DNA of 64,000 nt from Azadirachta indica (lineage: Eukaryota > Streptophyta > Magnoliopsida > Sapindales > Meliaceae), in contig CM040442.1 in assembly GCA_022749755.1 (NCBI GenBank), positions 9,956,457 through 10,020,456 on the forward strand, read 5' to 3'. The stretch's first letter is position 1. Each line of letters starts with the position of its first letter. This document shows positions 1 through 11,085 of this stretch, in pieces. The translations under genes were made by a program, and so were the position numbers. Under the pieces are notes generated by a model, which was given only the letters and a program-made list of their open reading frames with translations, was not told where the DNA came from and made no database searches.

Positions 1-640
1 TTCCTCAGAGATTGCAACAAATCAAAAAATTGAACCAAAATTCTGAAATCTTTAAACTCTTCAACCAAGTTACAATTAACATTCTTTTGTTAGATGTAAT
101 TAAGCAAGTTCCTTCTTATGCTAAATTTTTGAAAGATGTATGCGCTGTTGAAATAAAACTTAATGTTTAAAAGAAAGCATTTTTAATTAAGAATGTTAGT
201 TCAATTATTTAACATCACACTCTACCAAAATATAAAGATCCTAGTTGTCCAACCATATCTTGTGCAATAGCCTAAACCATTATTTGCTTGATATTTGTGC
301 AAGTGTTAATCTTTTACCATATTTAGTGTATGACCAATTACGTTAAGTCGAGCTTAAATCTACCTCTACAATACTTCAACTTGTTGATCATTAAAATGTC
401 ACAAGTAATATTTAAGGATGTGTTAGTCCAAGTAGACAAATATTCCCATTAGATTTATTGTCTTAATAGATAACCTATTCCTCACTTAGGTGCCTAAAGA
501 CCTACCATGTTAAGATTTCCATTTCTTGCTACATCTAATGCAAAAATCAATTATGGAAATAAAGTTTTAAAACTTTCTTTCAGAGACATGACATTGGAAA
601 TGAAAGTGTTTAGTATTTGAAAGCGACCTACTAAAAATGA
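1..640 (+). pseudogene. gypsy aspartic protease region, decayed
   Basis: Translating in shifting frames gives the linker that precedes protease in plant gypsy elements (sense ...QVPSYAKFLKDV near 105-145) and then a protease active-site region at about 284-319 reading LLDICASVNLLP. Family members usually have Asp-Leu-Gly-Ala-Ser here, so the Gly has become Cys. Stop codons interrupt the frame (for example near 165), and no long open frame survives. The equivalent region in the second copy lies at about 52140-52770. Confidence 0.7.
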
Positions 641-1059
641 TGACATACATGAAGTTAGTTATATTGAGAAACTTGTTTATGATTGCTTTAATGTTTCATC
701 TTTTTCTAATCCCTTGGATGCTTGTTTAAATGGTTGCAATGATTTCAATTTTGATGAAAATTTTGAAATGTCTCACATTTATTCCCTTTTAAAATCTTCT
801 TAGGCTTTGGAAATTAATGAATGGAGACCAAAATTTAAGGACTTACCTCACAAATCTCATCAAGTGTTCAACCACCTAAACTTGATTTGAAACCATTACC
901 ATCTAATCTCAAATATGCTTCGTTGGGTGCTACTAAAACTTTTTTGTGATAATTTCCTCTAAACTTAATGCTCTTCGAGAATGTAAGTTGCTAGAAATTA
1001 TGAGATTATATAAGCATGTCATAGGATGGACCATGACTAACATAAAAAAAGAATTAGTC

Positions 1060-2100
1060 CTTTGATTTGCATGAACAAGATATATTTGAAGGATAATGCC
1101 AAATCATCTAGACAAATATAACGTACGCTAAATCCTAACATGAAAGATGTAGTGAGAAATAAGGTTTGAAGCTTTTAAATATAGGAATCATTTACCTTGT
1201 TTTTTATAGCACATGGGTAAGTTCAAGTCAAGTTATACCTAAGAAATCTAGAGTTACTGTTGACAAAAATGAAAATAATGAACTAATTCTAACTAAAACA
1301 ATTACTGTTAGGAGAATGTTTATTGACTACAAGAAATTCAACTCAATAACTAGGAAAAACTACTTCCTTTTATCATTTATGGATCAAATGTTAGAAAGAG
1401 TTGCTGGACATGCATTTTATTGTTTCCTAAACAGGTATTATGGGTATAACTAAATTGAAATTACACATGAAGACCAAGAAAAGGCCATTTTCACTTGCCC
1501 ATTTGGAACTTTTGCACATAGAAAGATACTTCTTGGATTATGTAATGCACTAGCATCATTTCAATGATGCATGCTTACCATTTTTTGCAACATGGTTGAG
1601 CAGTTCTTGAAGTTTTCATGGATGATTTTTCCATTTTTAGTGACTGATTTTATGATTGTTTATCTAACTTGTAAAAAGTTTTGACCAAGTGTAAAGAGAA
1701 GAATCTAGTGCTTAATAGGGAAAAATGTCATTTCATGGTCATAACTGCTATTATATTATCTCATCCAAAGAAATTGAAGTAGTTAAATCTAAAATTTAAT
1801 TGATTTTCAATTTGCCAATTCCTAAGTCTATTAAAGATGTTAGATCATTTTCAGGACATATTGGTTTTTTATAGGAAATTTATCAAAAACTTTAATATTA
1901 TATCAAGACCATTGTGTAATCTTTTATCAAAAGATGCTTTCTTTGAGTGGACTGAGTCATGTCAATAAGCTTTTGTCAAACTTAAAAGAATGTTAACTTC
2001 TGCTCCTATCATACAGGCTCTTGATTGGACTTTACCTTTTGAAATCACATGTGATCCTAGTGATTATGCTGTTAGAGCTATTTTAGGACCAAAAAAGGAT
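1060..2100 (+). pseudogene. gypsy reverse transcriptase, decayed
   Basis: The open segment 1166-1453 matches the fingers/palm of gypsy reverse transcriptase: GIIYLVFYSTWVSSSQVIPK, then IDYKKFNSITRKN and FMDQMLERVAGHAFYCFL. The catalytic box reads FMDD at 1615-1626 (family usually Y/F-x-DD). Thumb and connection sequence follows to about 2090, ending RKFIKNFNIISRPLCNLL and a segment like PFEITCDPSDYAV. Several in-frame stops and frame changes separate these pieces, so this is a pseudogene. Unlike the copy at 53330-54170, this copy keeps the FMDD box. Confidence 0.8.
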
Positions 2101-2760
2101 AAGAAATTTATGTGATATACTATACTAGTAAAATCTTAAATAGTACTCAAATGAATTGTTCTACTACTAAGAAGGAATTACTTATAGTAGTATTAGCATT
2201 GAATAAATTTAAATCTTATCTTGTTGGATAAATTTAAATCTTATCTTGTTCGCTGACAGATTGTCATTTTTAGTGATCATGTAGCATTGAAATGTCCTTT
2301 TTTAAAGAAGAAGGCTAACCTATATTGATTAGGTGGATACTTTTGCTCTAAGAGTTTGATCTCACAATTCAAGGTAGGAAAGGAGTACATAATGCAGTTG
2401 TTGGTTATTTGTCTAGGCTTGCATTTGATGAATTAATTGAGACAACATCAATTAATGAAAATTTTCTTGATGAGCAACTTTTAAGTCTTTTAACTTTACC
2501 TTGGTTTCCTGATATTGCTAGTTTTTTTCAAGTCAAATTCCAAATCATTGAAATGCTTAAGACAAAATGAAATTTTTAAGGGAGGTACGCAATTTTTTCT
2601 AGGATGATCCATATCTTTTCAATTATTGTCCTGACCAAATCATAAGAAGATGTGTATCTAACAATGAAATTCAAAATATCATTTCTTTTTATCATTTTCA
2701 AGCATGTGGTGGTCATTTCTATTCATCAATTTAGAAAAGTTTGTGTTTTTTGCAGGCTAA
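2100..2760 (+). pseudogene. gypsy RNase H and integrase zinc-finger fragment
   Basis: RNase H is recognisable from the sense QMNCSTTKKELLIVVLALNK around 2145-2205. It is followed by a 25-base tandem duplication (2203-2227 and 2228-2252) that is absent from the second copy. Around 2640-2720 a piece of the integrase HHCC domain appears (sense NEIQNIISFYHFQACGGHF). The rest of the zinc finger and the whole DDE core are missing: the sequence passes straight into unrelated, stop-rich DNA. The same truncation is seen in the second copy near 54780, so the integrase was lost before the copies separated. Confidence 0.7.
2203..2252. repeat. 25-base tandem duplication
   Basis: Two adjacent 25-base units beginning ATAAATTTAAATC occur in the RNase H remnant. 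The paralogous copy near 54280 has a single unit, so the duplication is specific to this copy. Confidence 0.85.
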
Positions 2761-3519
2761 GCCCTAGGAAAGATGAAGAGTTTGTAAAACTAACTGACAA
2801 CCTTGGTCCAGTTTTAGCTGAGTGAAAATTTAACCTAAAATATAGAGGAGGTAGCTTTGGGTTAATAGGGTGTGTGTCAATTGCCGTACATGTAAGAGGA
2901 TGCTAAGTCGTAGGTATCATATCAAAGGCTTTATCTGCAAGTAACATCACTGGCAAAACAGTTGGAGAAGAACTAGCAGTCTTAATAATGCATGAACGAA
3001 TTGATAAAATGCTTGATTTGCAGATGTTTTTATTGCCTTACTAAGTAAACCTTAGAGGAAATTTTCAAGTCGCATCCTGAGCATAACTGACCATCCATAG
3101 GGTTGTTAGATTTTAATGGTTTTTTTAATAAGTTGTTGCCTTTCTTGATCGTGCTATAGAACATAACTTCATTTCACAAATGGCTCGCAAACTCCTTATC
3201 TTTGCTCCAATTACTGATGAGTTGATCAATCAACTTCAAAGCTTTGTCTGTTAACCATATTTAACAACGGCACGATTAAAATGGTCAAGTGAAAATAGCA
3301 AAAAGAAAAAATTTGATTTGTCACTCTATTTATAACTTTTCTTTTCTTTTGTTTTCACTTGTAGCATTTTGTTATTTTTCTTAGTTATTTCTGCTCAAGT
3401 TTGTTTAAGGTTTTTTTTGTTTTTCAACAACTACCGTCTCAGATAATGTTCTCTATACTATACCTCTTTGCATTTAAATATTGGGGACAATGTCACAATC
3501 TGATTGAGGAGAGTATAGT
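2761..3519 (+). other. gypsy 3' internal region with polypurine tract
   Basis: This stretch lies between the truncated integrase and the 3' LTR and is kept in both copies of the element. Short sense segments are visible but no family is recognised and stops are frequent. At 3478-3514 it contains a form of the ACATTGGGGACAATG motif common before the 3' LTR of plant gypsy elements, followed by a degenerate purine tract (TTGAGGAGAGTA). Confidence 0.6.
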
Positions 3520-5174
3520 TGACATAAGCAGTCATTTTTGTTTGTCTTTAAAAAAAAAAAAAACCTTTAGATTCATAACGTTTAAGAATCGTAGAGTAGG
3601 GAGTAATCTTACTCCTAAAACATATCCTAGTAGATGTGTCCATTATCATTTAGTTTTGATTTATGAATTTTATAACAAAGGTTTTACCATTATCTTCTTG
3701 TTTAATTAATCAAATCTATAAACTCTCACATCATCATCACATAACAAATTCTGCTCAAATACTCATTTAGTAAATATTTATAAATCATCTTTCTCACACA
3801 CATTTTGATACGTAATTGTGGATGGCATATTAGAATCTTACAATATTTGAGTCCTATTTTTTGTTTTTTTGGTTAAAGGTAGCAACTAAAGGTAAGAAAA
3901 ATCTCGAAAAAAAAAAAAGAAGAAACAAATAAATAAATAAATAATTCTAACCAAAGCTTTTACTTAGTAATAGAGCTTTTTGCCTAATCAGCAATAAATG
4001 TTCGTATAAAATGATAGTGTTTTGGTATGAATAGTTTCATACCCTTAACTGAGTAATTAAGCCCGAAAGAATGTTTTAATACCTAATACCCTAAGGCCAA
4101 CCAGTCTAGGAGTTATTGGTAGAAAGCTTACTACATGCGTTAAGGTTATGATATATTAAAAAAAAGTTGTAATAAAAAAAGAGAAAAAGGAGACAAAAAT
4201 AATCTTTGCCTAAAGAAGTTTACCTTGACAAAATTTGAAACCATTATTTTTTGGTCTTAATTAAGTCCCATAAATAAATTTTCAACATAACTTAGGCTAT
4301 GCATAATAAATTTGGTTGAAATTTAGAATATTGGAAAGCTTTTGAACTTGCCTACAATCTTGAAAAGACATCTTTAACAAATTTGGTGAATTCAATGGTC
4401 CAAAATGTGTTATAATCGAATAGAGCATGATTAAGTTGAAAGTTTGTAACGTGTGCTCACACATGTAAAATATCTTATTTTGCCTATATAAAGGAAGTGG
4501 TGGAAGTTATTTAGGACAACCTCTCTCTTTATTTTCATTCTCGCTTTCTTAATTTAGTTTTTAATTACATAATGTTTTGCTAAATTTGTAGTTAGGGCTA
4601 AGGGTAAAACTTTGATGATTTTATAATAATTGTTCTTTGATATTTTGCTTTGTACTTCATTGTTAAACATCGCAATTGATTGAATACTAGATTTTACAAG
4701 TATTTTTGGTTTGTTAGAAATATTAATTCATTGTTAACAAATGGGACATTTATTACTTGGATGTTTTTTTATATATCAATGAGCAAGGCAACTTGTTGTC
4801 TTCACCATCAATTTAAAGACTAGTTCTTTTTTTTGTTTGTTTCCTTTCTTTTCTTTTAAAACGACACTTTCATGTGTTTAAATGATATTCATCTTCTAAT
4901 TAAAATCACTCCTTACTTGATTTTTAGTTGTGTTATAAAGGGGATCAATAATAATTTTTATAAATTTCTTCAAAGTGAATCCCTAATCCCCTGGTAATTG
5001 GTAACATTGAATTAATTTTCTAAAATAAACAAATTAATCAAGATAATCCCTATTTATTTGGACCACTGAACTTGTGGACTTATTATAACTATTTCTTGTG
5101 GATCGATACTCGAATTTTCTTTTTATTACTTGATACAACCTACACTTGAGTATTATAATCTAAAAGTTGTTGCA
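3520..5174 (+). repeat. gypsy 3' LTR (copy A)
   Basis: The region follows the purine tract and ends TTGTTGCA. From about 4270 onward it aligns to 49370-50248, which lies before the primer-binding site of the second copy, so this part is certainly LTR. The first roughly 750 bases have no counterpart in that 5' LTR, so the exact start is inferred. A promoter-like TATATAAAGG occurs near 4487. The paralogous LTR is 55566-57218. Confidence 0.65.
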
Positions 5175-5372
5175 ATATGCTAATTCTATCATTTGGTATA
5201 GGCTAAAGTTGAATGAGAAATAGAATTTAGGATTAGGGTTGTCTTTCATTTTATATATAACACAACTTTAATTTATTATCACACAATCTTTTTATTAAAT
5301 ATAAACATTTTAATTTATTTTTAAAATTTCTTCATTTATGATTCAGTTTTTAGTTTGGTTTTTGACTTGGTT
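5175..5372. other. short spacer between gypsy LTR and copia element
   Basis: AT-rich sequence with no gene. Together with 9007-9140 it appears to belong to the DNA into which the copia element inserted. Confidence 0.4.
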
Positions 5373-5377
5373 CATTT

Positions 5378-5743
5378 TGTTGGAAGGATTATGCACTTAA
5401 AGAAATCAAACTCTTATTATATCTTTGTAAAACTTACTACAAACACACAAACAACTCCTTACCCTTGCTTCCTTCTTGAAGCTTACAATTCACTTGCTCA
5501 CTTCTTCTCTCTTGAATTGACGAAAGACAAAAAATACAAGTAAGCATCTATAGTAAACATATAACCTTCTAAGCTATTGATTTTATAGGTATACCTAACC
5601 AATGATAAAATCTTAACCATTGATTTTTACCTAACACATTCCACTAAAACTCACCTAACTTCCCACTAATTGACATGAATGATGCTTGCTTCAAAAAATT
5701 AGATTTAGGCTTCAATTTTAAAAATCAAGTTTAAAATTCAACA
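5378..5743 (-). repeat. copia 3' LTR (copy A)
   Basis: 366 bases, similar to 8611-9001, beginning TGTTGGAAGG and ending AAATTCAACA on the + strand. It follows the - strand purine tract GGGAGAGG at the end of the RNase H frame. Confidence 0.9.
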
Positions 5744-7330
5744 CCTCTCCCTAGACTTGATTTTATGATTCCAAGTGTATTTCTCAACCTCACAAATTCT
5801 TTACTCCTCAGTGGCTTGATAAAAATATCAGCAATTTGATCTTGAGACTTTACATGCTTTATTTGAACATCCTTTCTTATGATGCATTTTCTTATATAAT
5901 GATAGTGAGTGTGCATATGCTTGTCTCAATCATGAAGCATTGAATCCTTTCCAATGCCATAACTGATTTGTTATCAACATAAATCTTTGTTGGCTTTTCT
6001 TGCAGTAATCTTAGCTCTTTGAATAGGTTTTCAAACTAAATTACATGGCAAACACATGATGTGGCTACTGTATACTTAGCTTCACATGTAGAGAGTATGA
6101 GAATTGGTTACTTCTTCAACATCTAGGTAAAGGTGCTGTCTCTCATGAAGAATACAAAACCAATTGTGTTTTTTCAATCATCAATCTCCAGCCCAATCAA
6201 TATTGTTGTATCTAATAAGCTTATAATCACTTGAAGCTGAATAGAACAAGCTAAAATTTATTTTACCTTTTAGGTAATAGAGAATTCTCTTTGCAGCCTT
6301 AAAATATATTGTTGTTAGGGTTTCTATGTAATGACTCAAAAGTTTAGTAACATAGAGAATATTAGGCCTTGTACATGTCGAATATTGCAAACATCCAACT
6401 AAGCTCTTGAAAAGAGTTGAATCTACTCTTTCTTCTTTTTCATGCTTTGAGATCTTAAGTTTGTACTCTATCGGTGTAGTAATCGGCTTGTAATTTCCAT
6501 CTTAAAATTCTTGAGGATCTCTTTTGTGTAGCCTTTTTGTGAAATGAAGATTTCATCTTCCTCTTGTCTTACTACGATACCAAGATAATACACCATAAGC
6601 CTTCATGTCAATCATCTCGAATGTTTTAATCATTGTTTTTTCCAAATCATCAAACAAGCTTAGATTGCTTCTAGTAAAAACCTAATCATCTATGTACAAG
6701 CACATAATCAAAACATCTCTATCTTTGGTCTTGATGTTGAGTGCACATTCGTAAGGGCATTTGGTGAAGCCATTCTCTTAAAAATACTTGTCAATTTGAC
6801 TATTCCATGCTCTTGGCACTTATTTTAATCTATAAAGAACCTTTTTCAATCTCAGTGCCTTGTCGTCTTGCCCTTTAACTTTGTAGCCTAATATTATTGT
6901 ATGCAGACTTCTTATTTGAGAACTCTATTCAAAAGGTAGATTTAACATCCACTTGATGAATTTTCTACTTATTTTGAGTGACCAATGAAATGATTAGTCT
7001 TATAGTTTTTAAGCATACTATTAGAGTAAACATCTCATTATAGTTGATGCCACCTCTTTTACTATAGTCATTTGCAACTAGGCTCGCCTTATATCATTTA
7101 ATTTCTCTATTTGCATTTTTCTTTGCTTCATACACCTATTTGACTCCAATGGCTTTTGAGAAGTAAATAAAGCTTTTATGTGTCATTCTTTACAATTGCT
7201 TTAATTTTTTCATCCATTACATTTATCCATTTCTTATCTTGTGTAGCTTCTTTAACGCTTATTGGTTTATAATCAGTATAAAGGGAAAAGAGAATAAGAT
7301 TATCTCACTTTTAATTACCTCGTAGAGATC
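5744..7330 (-). pseudogene. copia reverse transcriptase and RNase H, decayed
   Basis: Read on the - strand from 7330 down to 5744. The start matches the opening of copia RT (sense KKWINVMDEKIKAIVKND near 7200). Later parts match the region after the YVDD box (sense RQEEDEIFISQKGY near 6550, then CTRPNILYVTKLLSHYIETL at 6300-6390 and KAAKRILYYLKGKINFSLFY). RNase H follows, with HYHYIRKCIIRKDVQIKHVK and DIFIKPLRSKEFVRLRNTLG at 5731-5916. The frame is broken by many stops and small indels. The whole resembles TNT1-type copia polyproteins. Confidence 0.85.
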
Positions 7331-7399
7331 TTGAAGACTCCTTGTGCGTTCATTATTTATTTCATTTAGAAAGGATAATGGTGAATAAACTCTTGTTGG

Positions 7400-7640
7400 C
7401 AAAGTTGGTTATGTTAAAAGCTCTTGTTGAAGTTCTCCTTATTGCTTAGCCTGCTCGTTTTCTTCAAATCATCTATATAAGAGCCAAAATCCCATTGTTC
7501 ATCTTTTTCAAATAGAATTAATGATGTTGTTGTAATTCTAACATCATCCATTACCATAACCTCTATTTTTTCCTTCACCTTGGTCTCTACCTCAACCACA
7601 TTGGTTTCCTTCATAGGCTTTCAGCAATCTTTAGAGTTAG
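7400..7640 (-). pseudogene. copia integrase-RT linker fragment
   Basis: A 66-residue open segment (7414-7614, - strand) contains DEQWDFGSYIDDL, like the acidic linker between integrase and RT of TNT1-type elements. It lies next to the gag remnant, so the zinc finger and DDE core that should sit between are deleted. Confidence 0.55.
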
Positions 7641-7649
7641 TCAATCATC

Positions 7650-8215
7650 ATTTCTTCTAGATCTTTAGTTTTTTCAATTCTTGTTACAATGTAATCAAAT
7701 TTCGGATCCATAGAGGGTAGTATCTTCTCTATTATTCTCACTTCACTTAACTTTTCACCATTTCTTTTTTATTGGTTCAAAATAACTTCCCCTTGAGAAG
7801 TAGTTAACAACCATCTCGCATTCCTTCATGTGTAAATCTTCAAATTCTCCTCTTAAGGTCTGAAGAAGTACCTTTTCTTGCTTTTTCGATGCCTTTTGTA
7901 GGATGTTTGAAGTTTATCTCATGCTTGCTTGGTAGAGGTTTCATTTGCTATCTTTTCAAAATCATCATCAACTAATCCTTGATAAATGATATAAAGAGCT
8001 TTTTTGTCCGTCTTTCTCGAGTCCATCAATACATCTCTTTGTGCTTGAGTCAAAGCGGCGATGGTAACATCATCTTTAAGCTCTTTATAACCTTTTTCTC
8101 TAACTTCTCACACGTCTTATGCTTTAAGAAGTGCCTTCACTTTGATTCTTTAATTATCATAATTGTTTTTGTTGATAATTAGAACTTGAAATGTTGTCAT
8201 ACCTCCATTTTCCAT
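7650..8215 (-). pseudogene. copia gag (UBN2-type), decayed
   Basis: From a probable start at 8215 the - strand reads the N-terminus of copia gag: FQVLIINKNNYDN, then ALTQAQRDVLMDSRKTDKKA, LYIIYQGLVDDDFEKIANET, and later NGEKLSEVRIIEKILPSMDP with KFDYIVTRIEKTKDLEEMMI. These are the typical gag_2/UBN2 segments in the right order. Several stops (for example after YDN) and frame shifts show it is not functional. Confidence 0.8.
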
Positions 8216-8595
8216 GTCTCTTATTATAGTGAGAATTTGAAAAATTCAATGGCACAGATGGATTTGGAAAATCAAAAACTTTAGGAAGAACTTGGTCAAA
8301 ACGTTCAATTTAGGTCAATGGTCAAAGGTCAAATTTACTTGGTCAACTATTTGACTCAATTCTATTAATTTCTTTAATGGTTCGTAATGATCGACTCTAT
8401 TCGTCTATTTTAAATGGCTCGATTTAGTCTTGACTTGTTGGATTAACTCACTCTCTTCTTTCTACATAGCAAACTTCTGATAGTGCGTATTAGCGCATCT
8501 GAACTTTGATTTTGATGATTTTTGTGGTGTTGTGCTTCTTTGGCATGAGCTTCAATTTGATATACTAAAAAAATATTTTTAACACTACAAATGTA

Positions 8596-8607
8596 GCTCT
8601 AATACCA
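8596..8607 (-). other. copia primer-binding site (tRNA-Met type)
   Basis: On the - strand the sequence is TGGTATTAGAGC, one mismatch from the usual TGGTATCAGAGC complement of initiator tRNA-Met. It lies three bases inside the 5' LTR. Confidence 0.85.
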
Positions 8608-8610
8608 CTT

Positions 8611-9001
8611 TCTTGAAAAGATTATTCACTCAAAAAAATCAAACTCTTATTATATTTTTCCAAAACTTATTACAAGCACACAAACAACTCTTCACTCTTA
8701 CTTCCTTTTGTAGATTGCAACTCACTTACTCACTTCTTTTCTCTTAAATTAAAGAAATATACAAAATACAAGTAGATATTTATAATAATTACAAAACATT
8801 CTAAGCCATTGATTTTGTAGATATATGTAGCAAATGATCAAATCCCAACCACTTATTTTCACCTGACACATTCAATTGAAACTCACCTAACTTCCCATCA
8901 ATTCACATGAATCTGTTCGCTTTTGGAAATTGAATTTGGGCTTCAATTTTAAAAAACAAGATTTGGCCTTCAATTTTGAAAATCAAGCTTAAAATCCAAC
9001 A
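8611..9001 (-). repeat. copia 5' LTR (copy A)
   Basis: 391 bases. It differs from the 3' LTR by scattered substitutions and an insertion of roughly 25 bases near 8965 that repeats the TTCAATTTT motif. It ends at the CATTT target duplication. Confidence 0.9.
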
Positions 9002-9006
9002 CATTT

Positions 9007-11085
9007 GAGCAAGAATTGGATCGAATTCTCAAGCTTTTAAAATATTAAACTAGAAATTGAACCACATTATGAAAAACTAAAAGTCAAATCAATTTGATTC
9101 AGTTTGGTTCAGTTGATCAGGCTTTTGCCCACCCCTATCTGAGCATTTTTCATGTAATCACCTTAGTATTATGTATTAGCAATAATTTGGTCCAACAATA
9201 GATGGCTTCATCTTTTTAAGGTTAAACACAAGCTAATTAATGCTTTTAAGATGAATACAAAGAGTGTTCTACTAGTTAATGCTTGTAGCTAGTTATCATA
9301 ATAAATAATATTGTTATAAATTAATATCAATTAGTATTGTTAATACGACATACAATTATCAGCGTGATGTGAACCAGTAACTAATTGTAATTATGTAATG
9401 TGTACAAATTGTTTGAAATTTCTATTTACTTATTTTATAAATTTCTTTTGTAAAAAAAAATTTTGGATGGGAGTGAGAAACCTTACCTATGAAACATCAA
9501 ACCCTTACTAGTACAATATTTCTCTATGTCTTGTCTTGTCTTACCTTAGAACTAACCATTAAGCTGACCTCATCGTTTCGTCTTAAAATCACGGTTGTGC
9601 CTTGTGTTGCGTTAGATTCTTCAATGAAGACCCATTAAGCCCAGATTGTTAATCATTGTCCCTATTTCAACGTTAATCTCCAGTGTCTCTTAAACAATAG
9701 GCTATTGCTAAGGCACACCTTCAATCCGCTGACCCCACCCCCACCCCCATTCACTTCTTCTAATTGCATCTATTTACTATGTATACCCTCAATTCATGGT
9801 TGTTTTCCAACTTCTACTAAATTTTCTTTCAAATTTTTTTTAAATTGCCTTAATTAATTTTCTTTTTCTAAATCCTTATTCATACCCTCATTTTAAAATC
9901 TTTACGACAATGACATAGAGATCATAATATTGGGCTTAGTAAGTACTGCAAAAATTTATTTATTTATTTTAATAATGTTTCTCAAATTTAATTTTCTTAA
10001 AACATATTAAAAGAATTAAATAAATAATATGAAATATAACTACTTTTACTTCAAACCTTTGTCCAAAATAGATCTGGCAAGTACTTCCCTCCCATTTAAG
10101 ATTCAAGTTTTCATATTACTAACACATTTTGTCTCTTCAAGTAGAAAGGAATCCATAAACTATTCAATTGATTAGTATCACTTTAAATAATTAATGATTT
10201 ATATTAAAAGTTTGGATTCTTTCAAGAGTTTAACATAATCACTATTAGAAAATATTTTAAACATATGCTTACCTTTCTTTGGTCCAAGCGAGCATTCTAA
10301 AGAAACTTCAATTAAATAATTTATGCTATAGAAAAAAGAGGATTCTTGGGTTTTCTTTCTACTAATAAATCATTTATTCTTCGGTTCACTTTTCAAAATT
10401 CGTTAATTGATATACACAAGAAGTAGGCCAATTCTCCAACTTTTTGCTCAATTTCTCATGGAGTCAAATTCTTATCACTACGATTCAAGGAAATGGTCCC
10501 AAACCTCTAATTTCTATATAAAAGACGTGATTGTCATAAATACTATCTTTAACTTCTAGTTTGACAGACTGAGGTAATGTAATTTTTACTCTTAAATTGA
10601 ATAAGACTTATTAATATGTGTGATATTTGTCACACTTGAGGTGTCAACACTGACAGCTGTCATTCTCGTTTTAAATAATCTTCAAGAATTATTTAAGCCC
10701 ACATAATATTGTTTAATTTAGACCCATAAAATTAGTATTATTATATTCATTAATTGTTAATATAGTACTGTAGTATATCTTAGACCAAGATGAAAATTGT
10801 TCAGCTAACGGCTTAGCATTGGTTTACTTTACATAATACAATTAATATCTTAGTTATCTTGTGTTGTTAGGACTCACATGCCATGCAAATGTAGTGCAAT
10901 GCAATGCAAATTATGGATTATATATATATATATATAGATGGAGAATATATAGATAGACAGACAGTAGTACATTATGTAGTAAATAATATTAATATGTATA
11001 AGATTGAGATTGAGACTGAGATCAATATCTAATATATAATAAACAACGTGTACGTTTCTTGTTAAAGATAAATTGTAAGAAGCAT
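9007..11085. other. non-coding spacer upstream of foldback and BAHD pseudogene
   Basis: No gene is recognised. At 9100-9140 there is a remnant of a hAT-like repeat ending CTTTTGCCCACCCCTA (read backwards, TAGGGGTGGGCAAAAG). A TA microsatellite lies at 10919-10936, preceded by repeats of ATGCAATGCAA near 10895. The whole block recurs at 61012-63067. That copy lacks 27-28 bases near 9670, lost between short CAA repeats. Confidence 0.6.

Larger units (their letters stand above)
1..5174 (+). mobile_element. Ty3/gypsy retrotransposon, 3' part (copy A)
   Basis: The window opens inside a decayed gypsy element read on the + strand. In order it holds protease, reverse transcriptase, RNase H and the start of integrase, then a non-coding stretch, a purine tract and a 3' LTR ending near 5174. 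The pol order (RT before integrase) is that of Ty3/gypsy, and the wording of the motifs resembles the Athila/Tat branch of plants. A second copy of the same insertion lies at 49370-57218 and includes gag and the 5' end. Stops and frameshifts occur throughout, so it is not autonomous. Confidence 0.85.
5378..9001 (-). mobile_element. Ty1/copia retrotransposon, internally deleted (copy A)
   Basis: This is a complete pair of LTRs on the - strand, flanked by the target duplication CATTT (5373-5377 and 9002-9006). The outer ends form the inverted pair TGTTGG / CCAACA. Between the LTRs, on the - strand, come a tRNA-Met type primer-binding site (8596-8607), gag, a short segment from downstream of integrase, reverse transcriptase, RNase H, and a purine tract directly before the 3' LTR. 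The integrase core is missing, so the 3.6-kb element is shorter than a full copia element and could not move by itself. The same insertion with the same CATTT duplication is at 57422-61006. Confidence 0.9.

Noticed and set aside
10919..10936. TA repeat as a regulatory site
   Set aside because: A simple microsatellite that differs in length between the two units; no evidence of function.
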